Shown here piece after piece: positions 18,237 through 28,389 of a stretch of DNA of 64,000 bases. The stretch's first letter is position 1, and every line of letters begins with the position of its first letter. A program made the position numbers and the translations under genes. This DNA is from Yamadazyma tenuis. Taxonomy: Eukaryota; Ascomycota; Pichiomycetes; Serinales; Debaryomycetaceae. Under the pieces are notes generated by a model that was given only the letters and a program-made list of their open reading frames with translations, made no database searches and had not been told where the DNA came from. The stretch spans positions 575,001 through 639,000 of the forward strand of contig NC_089463.1 in the NCBI RefSeq assembly GCF_029203305.1, written 5' to 3'.

Positions 18237-19300
18237 ATGTGTGGTAGATACGCTATGACAGTAGTAAGTAGACATAATTATAGCAATTATATGCCATCCA
18301 CACCCTTACTAACACCACTATCCAGGATGTCCAGCAATTGCCCCTGCAGTTCACCAGGACAGCTTTGCGAAGAGAAGACCCTGGATCCAGCAATACTGAT
18401 GATGTCAAAAAAGTCACAGAAAATACATACTCCACAACTGAAACACACTTCAATGGATCGGAGGAGAACGTGAAAATATTTGTAATGAATGGATTAGAAG
18501 GTTACCGGCAGTCTTACAACGTTGCTCCCACCAAAAATGAGCTTATAATCTATAAACAATATTCGGCTGCCAACAATGTTGAATATATAATGGAAACCCT
18601 GGGGTTTGGGCTCGTTCCCAACTGGTCCAAACCAGGGAATACAGATCCTTTGAAAGAGGTTCGCAAACAGCAGGCCATGCATTTCAATTGTCGGCGTGAA
18701 ACTTTATTGCAGACCTCGTCTATATGGAATGCATCCAAGAAAACCAGGTGTGTGGTGCCTATACAAGGATACTATGAATGGATGAAGATCAAGACACAGA
18801 AGGTACCCTACTACGTGTTCTCCAAAGACCAGCCGTTGATATACCTTGCTGGGTTCTACTCTCATAATAAGAATTTCACAGACAACTTCAATAACGACCA
18901 ATACTTGTCTACGTTTACCATAATCACGGGACCTGCGACCAAAGAGGATAGTAATGACTTATCGTGGCTCCACTCCCGAAAACCAATCTTTCTTAAGCCA
19001 GGAACTCAACAGTGGGACGACTGGTTGGACCCAAAAGTCCCGTGGAGCCACGAGCTCCAGATCGCGTGTTTGGACACACTCACAAACCCTGCATTTGAGT
19101 CAATTACATGCCATAAAGTCTCTAGAGACGTTGGAAACACCTCCAAAGATGGAGAATATCTTATAAAGGAGTTGAAGCAGGAAGAAAAGCGAGGAGCTAT
19201 CGACTCATTCTTCAAAAAAAGACCTAACCCGCAAATCTCACCTTCCCCTGATGCCAAGAAGGTCAAGACAGAGCCATCTGTCAAGGAAGAACTCGATTAA
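18237..19300 (+). CDS. SRAP/HMCES-family abasic-site shielding protein (two exons)
   Basis: Exon 1 is 18237-18263 and exon 2 is 18326-19300, joined in phase 0 to give 333 residues. The first exon encodes only MCGRYAMTV, which supplies the invariant Cys2 that crosslinks abasic sites in single-stranded DNA. Without the splice the long frame would begin downstream and lack it. Other family residues are present: the N-C-R-R-E-T segment, the Glu of GYYEW and the His of WLHSRKP. It is the counterpart of yeast YMR114C and human HMCES. The C-terminal tail (SFFKKRP followed by basic residues) resembles a PCNA-interacting or nuclear signal. It follows OGG1 and MGS1. Confidence 0.9.
18264..18325 (+). 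other. Intron of the SRAP gene
   Basis: 62 bases: donor GTAAGT, branch point TACTAAC 15 bases before the end, acceptor CAG. Removal joins the MCGRYA exon in frame to the rest of the SRAP domain. Confidence 0.9.
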
Positions 19301-19407
19301 TGTTTCTGTATATCCTAATGAATTTTCGCCAGAAAGGGTCGTGCAACCCCAATCTGGTATCTTTCGGTTTTTGCGCGAGTGAAAATTTTGTCAAACCTCT
19401 AACTACT

Positions 19408-20337
19408 ATGCCTACCACTACTAAATGTGTAATAAGATCCATAAGGTCTGTGCGTGAACTAGGCGTGCGGTATAACTCTACCCAGTCATCGGAAAACACC
19501 CTCCACTTGAATCCTCATGTGTGGGAAGGCTTGCCAGCCGACCGAATTTTTGAATTGCACAATCTCCGCAAGGATTCGTTGAAGCAAAACTATAATCCTA
19601 ATGATGATGAAAGAAGAGCCATCTTGTCGACATTTACTTCGTTAACCAAAAAGAAAGCTCCCTTGGACTATGTTTACGAAATCGACAACTTCAAAGAAAG
19701 GTATATGAATAACACTCCTGTCAAGTTAAGAGGATTACCCCCAAAGAAGAGTAATGTTGAGGTTGTTGCCAGCGGTCAAACTCCACACGACTTACGAAGA
19801 CGACAGGAGTTGAACCGAGTCAGTGCATTTGAAATGCCTTTGTTGGCTAAACTTCGTCAGCCTTATGTTCCAGAGAGTGATGAGGAAACCCCAATTGAGT
19901 TGACTTACTATACTGATTTCAGCAACGAAGCAAACTCTTCGAACCGCCGGGTGACCTTATCAGTGGCATTAAAACACCTACAATTGAACGAGAATCAGAC
20001 CAGAAAATTCATGATTTTGGCCGGAAACAAGTTCAATCATAATACTAAGGTGTTGAAATTCACCATTGACGAATACCCAGAACCAACCCAAAATGCCCGT
20101 GCTGCTGCTGAAAAATTCGCCAAATTGTTAAACGCCTCCAAGGACTTATCTGATGACTTCAGTGATATTCCAGTTGATACTCGTCACACCAAACCATGGA
20201 AACCATCAGTACAATTTCCGAAAGAATGGAGAAGACCGCAGGATGCACCAGTTGTCCAAAATAACATCATGAAAAAATTGGTTGAACACGTGAAACAAAA
20301 GAAGGATGAACAGTATGTCTCCAAGTTTTCTCCTTAG
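19408..20337 (+). CDS. RSM24: Mitochondrial small ribosomal subunit protein Rsm24 (mS35)
   Basis: A 309-residue protein from the ATG at 19408 (MPTTTKCVIRSIRSV), whose Arg/Ser-rich start fits a mitochondrial presequence. The open frame reaches back to 19300, where an ATG overlaps the stop of the SRAP gene, but that extension looks non-coding. Length is close to yeast Rsm24 (319). It is followed by NGG1, the same neighbour as in S. cerevisiae (YDR175C and YDR176W), which supports the call. The segment VTLSVALKHLQLNENQTRKFMILAG is typical of mS35. Confidence 0.85.
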   Translation: MPTTTKCVIRSIRSVRELGVRYNSTQSSENTLHLNPHVWEGLPADRIFELHNLRKDSLKQNYNPNDDERRAILSTFTSLTKKKAPLDYVYEIDNFKERYMNNTPVKLRGLPPKKSNVEVVASGQTPHDLRRRQELNRVSAFEMPLLAKLRQPYVPESDEETPIELTYYTDFSNEANSSNRRVTLSVALKHLQLNENQTRKFMILAGNKFNHNTKVLKFTIDEYPEPTQNARAAAEKFAKLLNASKDLSDDFSDIPVDTRHTKPWKPSVQFPKEWRRPQDAPVVQNNIMKKLVEHVKQKKDEQYVSKFSP

Positions 20338-20602
20338 TCCATGCATCCTTTCATCTTCTTGTATATATATAATAAACAAATGTACACTATAGTGGTTCCA
20401 GGGCAAAGTCGTACCAAACCCAATTTGTTGAGTCCGCGTTTTTCTGTCTATGCAACATTACTTGTAAAGCACTATTGGATTTCAAAAGGTAGTTGAATCC
20501 ACTAGCTAATTCATCAACTTCAGACTCTTAGAGTCAGTATACAAGCTTAAATCACCTTAAAACACTAGAAAGCACAGAAACCCCTGCTTCGCTGAGTGAC
20601 AA

Positions 20603-22738
20603 ATGACAGTTACAGGATCCCATTCCGCTTCCACAACGCTAGATGATATAGTAAATGAATTGAAACTTACTTACGATGCATCTGTCGGACTCCTTGAAGG
20701 TGACGCCATCGGAGAAATTCCTAGTGTCAATATCCTTCTCAATCTCAGCAAGCTTTTGAATAACCTTTCGAAAGATTTGAACAATTCGGAGCTGACTGAT
20801 AATGATTTGATAGCTATTCTCCAGAGAAAAGTCGACGGAGAGGTCGAGGAGGTAGAGGAAGAACAGGAGGAAGGTTCAGAAGAGACGGGAGTATCAGAAG
20901 GTTTGAAGCGAGAACATCCAGAGCTCGTTGATGAGGAAGAGGAGGTAGCAAAGCCAAGCCCGAAGAGAGTAAAGGTGGAAGAACCACCTATAAGCGTGGA
21001 TGATGACGAAGATGATGAGCCTTTAATTACCAGAGAGAAGGCTCAACCAACTATACTAGTCGAAGAGGAACAAGAAGTGCAAACAGCCAAATCGACGTTA
21101 GACCAAAAAGACGAGGTGAAAAAAGAAGACGACGAAGATGCCGAAGGCGAAGATGACGAAGACGAAGAAGAAGACGAAGAGGGAGAAGAAGAAGAAGAAG
21201 AAGAAGAAAAAGAAAAAGAAAAAGAAAATAATGAAGGTGATGAGGAGGAAGGTGGAGAAGAAGGTGAAGAAGAGGTAGACAACCATAAAGGACATCCGCA
21301 AGAAGTTGTAGCAGAAGATAGCCTCAATTCGGCTGATGACCCTCTACCTCCAGTCCAAGAAGGGCATTTCACTCATGATAACGACACTAGACTCAAAAAT
21401 CCCAAATCAGAGTTCGTCACCTCTCAGACAATTTCTGCTCAAGCCATAGGAGAGCTTGGACTCTTCTCCGAAGGCCAGAATGGATTGGAAACCCAAGGGA
21501 AGGAGTACTTGAAGCGAAAATACGGCGTGGCCTCGTACCCTGAACACGATTTACAGGACCTATTACCGGGTCAGATCCCAAATATTGATTTCTCTAAATC
21601 AAAAGCTCCAACTAATCAAGTACAATTCTCCACATTTCAGTCTTATATTGAATCATTCTACAGACCGTTTTCCAACGAAGACTTGAAGTTTTTGAATGAA
21701 AAGTACATTATTCCTCCTGGATTTGAAAAGCAAAACTACGACCCCGATGTGAGTCCATACATAATCCCAAAGTTGGGTAGATTTTATGGTGATGCCTGGT
21801 CAGAAGAAGATGTAAGCCTTGCCAACAAACTCAATACAACCGGCTACTCACAGACATCGTTAGACAGTTTCAAACCAAAGGGGTCAATAGAAGGTTTGAC
21901 TGATGATAAGTTGTATACTGAGGACATATCTTGCGGCCCCTTATCAAGCCGTTTGTTGTCAGCAATATTGAGCATACATGAAGAAATCAGCAATGGTGAC
22001 GAATATGAAGATGGTTCTGCTGTTGAAAACTTGAATAGCCTTGATGATGAGAACGTGGCTACCCAGTTGTCAAAAGTCAGTACCGGTGATGACTATGAAG
22101 TTTTGACAGAATCGAACGATTTCCATTCGATAGAAGAAAGACTCAAACGTGAGCTCAAGTACATAGGTATTTTCATGAACCTTCCAAGTGAAGATGACGA
22201 AAACAAGAACAAGTTGAGTATCAACGGAAGATCCATTAAGACTGAGTCTAGACGAGGAAGTATCATCGACAATGATGAATGGATCAAGAACAAAGAAGAT
22301 GATGAAGTAAGTGCTGAAATCAGAATGTTACAAAAAGAATTGAAAGAAGCAGCTGCTAGAAACAGGCAGAACAAGAAAAAGCTTATACCTTTAGTGGAAG
22401 AGCAAGTGGCGTATCAAGAATTCTGTACGATTTTAGAAGACTTAGACAAGCAGGCTGATCAAGCTTACATGAAGAGACTCAAAAGCAAGAGTAAGAAAAA
22501 GAAGAATACCGATAGGACGGAACCAAACCCAGCACAGCAACAAGCAATGAATACAGGAATACGGTCCTTATTGGACAAGAGAAGAAGATGGATTGAAAGT
22601 ATTGGAAAGTTGTTCAGACCACCTGAACTCATGAAGCGTGTGCCTTCAGAGTCTGTTCTTGAAGGGGGGCCTATCGAAGAAGAAGTAGATGATGATGCCA
22701 ATGACGTAGCAGAGGATGTTATTCAAGAAAAAACATAA
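20603..22738 (+). CDS. NGG1: SAGA/ADA adaptor subunit Ngg1 (Ada3)
   Basis: A 711-residue Ada3-family protein, the scaffold of the Gcn5-Ada2 histone acetyltransferase module in SAGA. The C-terminal Ada3 domain is recognisable from about 560, with a charged helix (YMKRLKSKSKKKK) and the conserved TGIRSLLDKRRRWIESIGKLF block near 650. An unusually long acidic run (roughly 77-230), encoded by GAA/GAG repeats, occupies the N-terminal half. Length matches yeast Ngg1 (702). It is adjacent to RSM24 as in S. cerevisiae. Confidence 0.9.
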   Translation: MTVTGSHSASTTLDDIVNELKLTYDASVGLLEGDAIGEIPSVNILLNLSKLLNNLSKDLNNSELTDNDLIAILQRKVDGEVEEVEEEQEEGSEETGVSEGLKREHPELVDEEEEVAKPSPKRVKVEEPPISVDDDEDDEPLITREKAQPTILVEEEQEVQTAKSTLDQKDEVKKEDDEDAEGEDDEDEEEDEEGEEEEEEEEKEKEKENNEGDEEEGGEEGEEEVDNHKGHPQEVVAEDSLNSADDPLPPVQEGHFTHDNDTRLKNPKSEFVTSQTISAQAIGELGLFSEGQNGLETQGKEYLKRKYGVASYPEHDLQDLLPGQIPNIDFSKSKAPTNQVQFSTFQSYIESFYRPFSNEDLKFLNEKYIIPPGFEKQNYDPDVSPYIIPKLGRFYGDAWSEEDVSLANKLNTTGYSQTSLDSFKPKGSIEGLTDDKLYTEDISCGPLSSRLLSAILSIHEEISNGDEYEDGSAVENLNSLDDENVATQLSKVSTGDDYEVLTESNDFHSIEERLKRELKYIGIFMNLPSEDDENKNKLSINGRSIKTESRRGSIIDNDEWIKNKEDDEVSAEIRMLQKELKEAAARNRQNKKKLIPLVEEQVAYQEFCTILEDLDKQADQAYMKRLKSKSKKKKNTDRTEPNPAQQQAMNTGIRSLLDKRRRWIESIGKLFRPPELMKRVPSESVLEGGPIEEEVDDDANDVAEDVIQEKT

Positions 22739-22819
22739 CTCCAGATGTGTATAATAATAATACGAATAGTAACTTAGTTTGAACTTCGTGCAAGTATATG
22801 TACAAGTTGGGATATCAAA

Positions 22820-24202
22820 TTATAATGATAATCCCTTTTGGATTTCGGCGTGAGATGGCAAAGTTTGAACATTTCCTAATGCCGCTAAAGCAATGGGTTT
22901 ATCCTTTAATCTATACCGAGCCCAATCGACAATATCCTTCTTAGTGATGGCCTCAACTCTCTCAAAGGCCTCCTCTGGACTCAATCTGTAACCAGTATTG
23001 ACCAATTGCCTGCCTATATCTTCAGCGATGGCAGTTGAATCATCGAGAGCTAACAATAAAGAAGCTTTCAATTGAGACTTTGCTCTTTCAACTTCTTCTT
23101 CAGTGATATCTCCGGCCTTGAATCTAGCCCATTCCTTTAATAACGCATCAATAAACAACTTTAAATTAGCATCCTTATCAGCAGTGAAGTAGATACCCAT
23201 TAGCCCAGTGTCAGCGTACGAGGTTGTGTAGGACATATAAGAGTTGGCCATCGGTTCACCATTCAAACCACCTGTAGCAGCCGAAACAGCCAAAGGAGAA
23301 GGGGAATTAGAACCCACTCCAAGAGACCTGTCCCAGTGGCCAATGATTCCACTAGCAACAGATGCAGTAAAAAAGTCAGGAGCTGACCAAGATGCACTTT
23401 CAACCCCTAAAGCAATGTGAGTAACAGGCATAGTACTGTCCTGGATTCTTACCTCATCTCCATGGAAGATGGGCAAGTCACCCCCACTTTGTTTGAAGGG
23501 CACCTCAGACTTCTTGATATGGCCAAAGTACTTGTTAGCCTTTTCAACCAATTCATCATGATTCACAGCTCCTACTCCAATAAGAGCCATTCTATCACCC
23601 TTATAGTTTGTGGTGATATAATCGACCAAGTTGTTTCTGTTGATGACTTTGATGATTTCTCTTGGTCCCAAGATGGTTCTTCCCAAATCCTGGTTTCTGA
23701 AAGCAATAGCATGTAGATGGTCAAACACAACCTCATCGTACATCTTGTCAATCTCATCACTCTCTTGTAAAATGACGTGTTTTTCGTTCTCGATCGCTCT
23801 AGGATCGAGCCTGGACTTAGTTAAGATATCGCTCAAGATATCCACACTCTCATCGATCTTGCTAGCCAAACATTTGGCATAGTAGACGGTATTTTCTCTC
23901 GAGGTATAAGCATTGATTTGAGAGCCCATATTTTCCACCTCGAGTTCCAAGTTCAACTGGGTTCTTCTGTCAGTTCCCTTGAACGCTAAATGCTCCAAAA
24001 AATGAGCAGTTCCGCTCGACTTGGAGTTGTCAGCTCTCGATCCAGCATTAATCCAAACTCCCACCGTTGCGGTCTTGGTACCTGGCATAAACTCACTGGC
24101 AACAGTAAGGCCGTTCTCCAAAGTGGAGGTTGTGTACCTGGGTATGATCTGAGCAGCTGTGCTCAAGCATCTTTTTGTGCCCAATCTTCTTAACATGTTC
24201 AT
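22820..24202 (-). CDS. MAS1: Mitochondrial processing peptidase beta subunit
   Basis: A 460-residue M16 metalloprotease that cleaves presequences in the mitochondrial matrix together with Mas2. The inverted zinc motif H-F-L-E-H near 67-71 is intact, with the downstream Glu of the ENEKHV region, so this is the catalytic beta subunit and not the alpha subunit or a Cor protein. The start MNMLRRLGTKRCLS is a typical presequence. Length equals that of the yeast enzyme (462). Confidence 0.95.
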   Translation of the reverse strand: MNMLRRLGTKRCLSTAAQIIPRYTTSTLENGLTVASEFMPGTKTATVGVWINAGSRADNSKSSGTAHFLEHLAFKGTDRRTQLNLELEVENMGSQINAYTSRENTVYYAKCLASKIDESVDILSDILTKSRLDPRAIENEKHVILQESDEIDKMYDEVVFDHLHAIAFRNQDLGRTILGPREIIKVINRNNLVDYITTNYKGDRMALIGVGAVNHDELVEKANKYFGHIKKSEVPFKQSGGDLPIFHGDEVRIQDSTMPVTHIALGVESASWSAPDFFTASVASGIIGHWDRSLGVGSNSPSPLAVSAATGGLNGEPMANSYMSYTTSYADTGLMGIYFTADKDANLKLFIDALLKEWARFKAGDITEEEVERAKSQLKASLLLALDDSTAIAEDIGRQLVNTGYRLSPEEAFERVEAITKKDIVDWARYRLKDKPIALAALGNVQTLPSHAEIQKGLSL

Positions 24203-24387
24203 AAAGAAAAGAAGATATTACAAATGCAAAGAGTCTAGAAAGCGTTTTCCTCAAAGAAAAAAATTGATCATACAAAAGTGCGCGCACTGGGTGCAAAAGT
24301 ATTTTATCTATTAAAGTAGTTACGCCGAAAGGTACGTGGTTAGGTTTAAATGAATACTCCAAGCAGCAGTGATTAGTGAAAATGGGT

Positions 24388-26865
24388 TTAGCTAATGTTT
24401 CTTGATTTCAACGCTTCTTCCTTTTCCACAAACTCTTGATGATGGAGAGGTTGATCGATATATTCGTACAGGTACAAAGACTTCCTCAAAGGTTTTGTCA
24501 TCCTTATATTCTTAGCAACGAGTGCGTTATACTCGTCATAGTCTTTACCAGCCAAAAGTTTGTCACTGACTTTTATTTTTTTGTCTTCCTGTGGTTCCAC
24601 AGAAAAGAGAAACTTCTTCTCCACCTCATGAATATCAGTGAGTTCTTTGGTTTTGTAAAATTCGCACAAGATTTCGTCGTCCTTCTCGAGGAGCTGAATT
24701 ACTTGAGACTCGTCCATGTCTAGAATCAAGTCCTTCAATCGGTCATCATCAACCTTTCCATTATCACGTGAATTGTCCGATAACTTGAGGAAATCATTAT
24801 CATCAAAGGCATTTTTGAGTCTATCCCTAGGAACCCATAGGGATATTTTGGGGATATAGTACCAATTGTGATACTCAGGTTTTCCCATACCCTCAGGATA
24901 CTCAAACTCCAACCGGTTTGTTATATCGTTGGGTAAAAACACAGGAATACCACCTAGCATCGAGTATTTCAATGGGGTTAGTTGACCATGCTTATAAAAG
25001 TGCTTCCTTCGATCGTTGTAGACATCGTCATCGGAGGATTCCTTGGAGATTTGCAAAAGCTCTTTATCCTTTTCAAAGTTGTCGGGAATCTCAGCACTAC
25101 TGGTACCCAAACCGGTGATATCAATGTAAAGACCAGTGTCGACGTCGATCAACCGGGCGTCGATATGGTTCTCCTTCTTACTGATATCTCTGTTGTGAAT
25201 GAAGGTTCCCACGTCCACCAAGTACTTGCCGAAACCTTCCTCCACGTCCTCAATGATCAAGGTTTGGTTATAAAGCTCACCCAACCGGGCCAAGTCTCTG
25301 CTAGGCATTTGAATATCCAAGTCATTGTCAAACGGAAACATCATTCCATCCCAGTACCATGATAACAAAGGCCCGTGCATAATCCAGCTGACCAAGCCCT
25401 TTTCTTCGGCAAACCGAAACCAGTTTCTGGCCAACCGATCCAAAATGACTTCTTGTCTCAAGGTCAATTCTTCCGCCGTCCAGCCCTTATAAGTGGTTAA
25501 AGTGCCCACAAAGAACCTCCAGTCATAATGGTAGCCTCTGTCTTTGTCCTTGTTGATCTTATCATGGCCAATCCAGAGAGTGGCCTGGCGAAAGTAGACG
25601 TCCTCAGTCTTGGTGTTACGTTCCTTGGACCGTTTCAACGAATCAAAGTAGGATCTCAGAATATAGTCCAACGATTCTTTCTGTTCGAGCACCTCAAACA
25701 CTTGAATCTGCTCATCGATGGTCTCCGGTCCATAGTGGAAAGCTTCTTTCGCAATGGGCAACATCTTTGACTGCTTGGGATCAAACGTGTGGGTGGTAGC
25801 GTACACCTTATATATATCCTGCAGTGGCAAAATGTAGGTGGGTTTGACCTGTTGCTTGAGCTTGCGGAACTCCACCACCGGGTCCAAGTCAATTTTCTGT
25901 GGAGGCTTCCCGTTCAAAGTCATCTGGTTATTATCAATCAAGTACTTTTTCACCAAGTCGGACTTGATTATGCGTTGGTGAGGAGTTTCTTGGTCGACGT
26001 TGACCTCATATGTGCCGTTGTGTTTGTTCAAGAATACTAACTTGAAAGGGTTAGGCAAGTGGGTCATAATATAAGACCGGGCCTGGGCGATGCGCACGTC
26101 GACAGTGGCTGGGTCGATAGAAAAGCCATGGGTGATGAATCCAGGCAACTGCTCGTGCCGTTCGTAGCCAAGGGCCTTGAGCTCCTTGGGTGACAAATCC
26201 TGGTTGTCGATACACTTTAACCGGTTGCGATCCAGTCTTCTGGAGGTATGTTGCTGGACCCAGTCACAACCACGACGTTGTTCCACCGCCGTGGACAACT
26301 CCTTGTCGTTGAACGACAAGTCGATCCAGTCCAACCAGCTGAATGGTACCGAGACCTCGTTGAAGGTAGGCAGAACAGGCACCGATGCATCAGAAGCGGG
26401 TTCGGTGTCATCTCGAGGAACATCTTCACCAATGGCTTGGTCCGAGTTCTTTTCCACCAAACGGTTTTTGATGAGGTTCAAGTAAACCAGTAATGTCACA
26501 CGCATGTCGTAGAACAAGGTGTTTTTGTGGATCCAGGCGTCATCGTCGGTTGAGTCTGAAAAAAATACCCGGGGGTTGATGCTGATTTTGGTGTTGGTCA
26601 ACTCCGTGTTTTTCAACCAGAACTTGTTATTGACGTTGGCTTCTACCTTGTCGAACAACCTCCTGATTTCGGTCGCAAAGTTGACAGTAGGCTCTTCATC
26701 CTGGTAGCCCACATTTATATGTTTAGATTTACTGCTGGAGGCGTAAGAGGTGGGAAACGAAAATTCTTCTCTGTAATATAATAAGTAGGAGGTGAAGTAG
26801 ATGGTGTTGGCGATGATCAATAGTAGAAATCCTCTTCGTAAAACGTAAAAGACCGACTTTGCCAT
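24388..26865 (-). CDS. MNN4: Mnn4-like LicD-domain regulator of mannosylphosphorylation
   Basis: An 825-residue type II membrane protein with a signal anchor near residues 7-28 and a lumenal LicD/fukutin-type domain (about 470-620) carrying the D-x-D segment FDNDLDIQMP, the WYWDGMMFPFD approach and YIDITGL. In yeasts Mnn4 is needed for mannosylphosphate transfer to cell-wall glycans in the Golgi. The long Lys/Glu repeat tail of S. cerevisiae Mnn4 is missing, so the protein is shorter (yeast about 1178). CTG-clade genomes often hold several Mnn4-like genes, so exact orthology is uncertain. Confidence 0.82.
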   Translation of the reverse strand: MAKSVFYVLRRGFLLLIIANTIYFTSYLLYYREEFSFPTSYASSSKSKHINVGYQDEEPTVNFATEIRRLFDKVEANVNNKFWLKNTELTNTKISINPRVFFSDSTDDDAWIHKNTLFYDMRVTLLVYLNLIKNRLVEKNSDQAIGEDVPRDDTEPASDASVPVLPTFNEVSVPFSWLDWIDLSFNDKELSTAVEQRRGCDWVQQHTSRRLDRNRLKCIDNQDLSPKELKALGYERHEQLPGFITHGFSIDPATVDVRIAQARSYIMTHLPNPFKLVFLNKHNGTYEVNVDQETPHQRIIKSDLVKKYLIDNNQMTLNGKPPQKIDLDPVVEFRKLKQQVKPTYILPLQDIYKVYATTHTFDPKQSKMLPIAKEAFHYGPETIDEQIQVFEVLEQKESLDYILRSYFDSLKRSKERNTKTEDVYFRQATLWIGHDKINKDKDRGYHYDWRFFVGTLTTYKGWTAEELTLRQEVILDRLARNWFRFAEEKGLVSWIMHGPLLSWYWDGMMFPFDNDLDIQMPSRDLARLGELYNQTLIIEDVEEGFGKYLVDVGTFIHNRDISKKENHIDARLIDVDTGLYIDITGLGTSSAEIPDNFEKDKELLQISKESSDDDVYNDRRKHFYKHGQLTPLKYSMLGGIPVFLPNDITNRLEFEYPEGMGKPEYHNWYYIPKISLWVPRDRLKNAFDDNDFLKLSDNSRDNGKVDDDRLKDLILDMDESQVIQLLEKDDEILCEFYKTKELTDIHEVEKKFLFSVEPQEDKKIKVSDKLLAGKDYDEYNALVAKNIRMTKPLRKSLYLYEYIDQPLHHQEFVEKEEALKSRNIS

Positions 26866-27438
26866 GTTGTGGGAGTAAGGTGATGGGAGAAAAACAAGTA
26901 GGTTTTGCTACCACCGCAATCCCAGTTTGTTTCAAGGGAGATAGTGGTGTGCGTATAACCTGCAGACATTATCATATATTTTCAAGGAGCAAGGGCGGTA
27001 GTCCGGCATGGGGGCCCGGCTGCGCCAAAGAATTTCACCGCTAGACCCAAAGCGGAACCGGCTAGTGTGATGTTTTCAGGGAGGTAGACAGGCGTATAAC
27101 TATCAGGCGGTTGAGTACAGGCTTTGAACCGTTTTCCAGGGGAAGATTCGCTTTTAAATTAAATCTGAAACTTAAACTTTGTGGGGAGACTGTCAATTGG
27201 GACCTGCCAAGTGGATCTGCCAGATGGATCTTGTTACGTATAGTTCGTATGTATTGTTTGTATATATCATTTGCGTGTGTATATGGGCGTTCTATGACGT
27301 AGCTCTCGGCTCCAGTTCAGGGCCGCTATTTTTCTACCAACTCACTGAGGTTCCACCGTGTCCTGACAATGCCTCCACCCCAGCCGCCACGTTGCGTGCC
27401 CCGACAGATTCCTTATTCTACCGCGCTACTTATCCCTG
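26866..27438. other. Intergenic region upstream of MNN4-like gene
   Basis: 573 bases with no gene seen. It contains the MNN4-like promoter and the 3' end of the shikimate dehydrogenase-like gene. A GC-rich patch with several CGG/CCG trinucleotides lies near 26990-27065, without a consistent spacing. Confidence 0.4.
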
Positions 27439-28389
27439 TTAGGTACTATTGATGTGTCGCTCAAGTATATCCCTCGCCTCTTTCACTGGTAACTCCGATA
27501 ACTGATAACCCCCCCAGAGCTGTACCTGGGCAAACCCTTGGTACATCATTGCCACATGACCACCTACAACCTCCCATCCAGCTTCCTGGAATTCCAAGTA
27601 AAGGTCGGTCTCAATCACCGGGTGGTAGCACATCTCCACCACTGCACCCCTGGAGCAGTGCATAAATGATGTGAGAGTGGCTTTTGCCAATTTCTCGTCT
27701 ATGGTGATAGGTGTTATATTCGGTACACTCAACACACACAAAACTGGCGGTTCAACTCGCATAGCCTCCTCCGGGGTCTTGACGTGTACAACCTGTAATT
27801 CAGGGACAGTGGTGTTGAAATGGTGCTGAAGAGCTTCCACTTCCGCCTGGTCGCGGTTCACCACGTAAACGCAGTGACACTGAAAGTTCCGGTGTAACAC
27901 ATACACCGCCAGGCGCGATGCACCGCCGCCACCGTACACCAAGCCGGGACGACCGTGGTTCTGCTCCACGTACGTGAGCGCCGCCGGCGTCTGTAAGAAC
28001 GATTGGTGGATCCCCACCGTGTCGGTGTTGGTGCCAATTCGCACCACGGTCCCGTCCAGGTTTTTACGACTGTAGACAGTATTAATGGCGCCCACGCTGG
28101 TGCCCACCGCGTCCACCATGTCCATCTCACGCACAAACGTCACTTTGTTGGGCATTGTGATGGCCGAGCCGATGCACGCTTCTTGTGCAAAGGTGTTGTT
28201 AAATGTGTGCTTGCTCGAGGTTTCTTTGAGCAGGTACTTCCAGTCAAGGTTGAGGAGCTTGAACACGGTGTTGAGGAGAAACGGTGCTTTGGACCGCGAG
28301 ATGTGCTCACCAAAGAGGTAGAACTGCTGGGGTTTTCGGCGGAGGACCTCGAACGGTTCGGTGGGCAATAGTGTGTCTGGTACTGTCAT
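27439..28389 (-). CDS. Stand-alone shikimate/quinate dehydrogenase-like protein
   Basis: A 316-residue AroE-fold protein. Fungal aromatic synthesis normally uses the pentafunctional Aro1, so a single-domain copy is a separate paralogue. Substrate-pocket residues of AroE are kept: S-x-S in ISRSKAP, the catalytic Lys in TMPNK, Asn in GAINT, Asp in NTDT and Gln in MMYQGF. The nucleotide loop is GGGGAS followed by VVNRD, which lacks the usual second Arg/Lys for NADP, so NAD use or loss of catalysis is possible. The GTG-initiated extension is rejected in favour of the ATG at 28389. It is divergent from a flavin reductase-like gene. Confidence 0.75.
   Translation of the reverse strand: MTVPDTLLPTEPFEVLRRKPQQFYLFGEHISRSKAPFLLNTVFKLLNLDWKYLLKETSSKHTFNNTFAQEACIGSAITMPNKVTFVREMDMVDAVGTSVGAINTVYSRKNLDGTVVRIGTNTDTVGIHQSFLQTPAALTYVEQNHGRPGLVYGGGGASRLAVYVLHRNFQCHCVYVVNRDQAEVEALQHHFNTTVPELQVVHVKTPEEAMRVEPPVLCVLSVPNITPITIDEKLAKATLTSFMHCSRGAVVEMCYHPVIETDLYLEFQEAGWEVVGGHVAMMYQGFAQVQLWGGYQLSELPVKEARDILERHINST

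Noticed and set aside
21043..21372. Ser-rich and Phe-rich frames on the minus strand
   Set aside because: They are antisense readings of the acidic GAA/GAG tract of NGG1.
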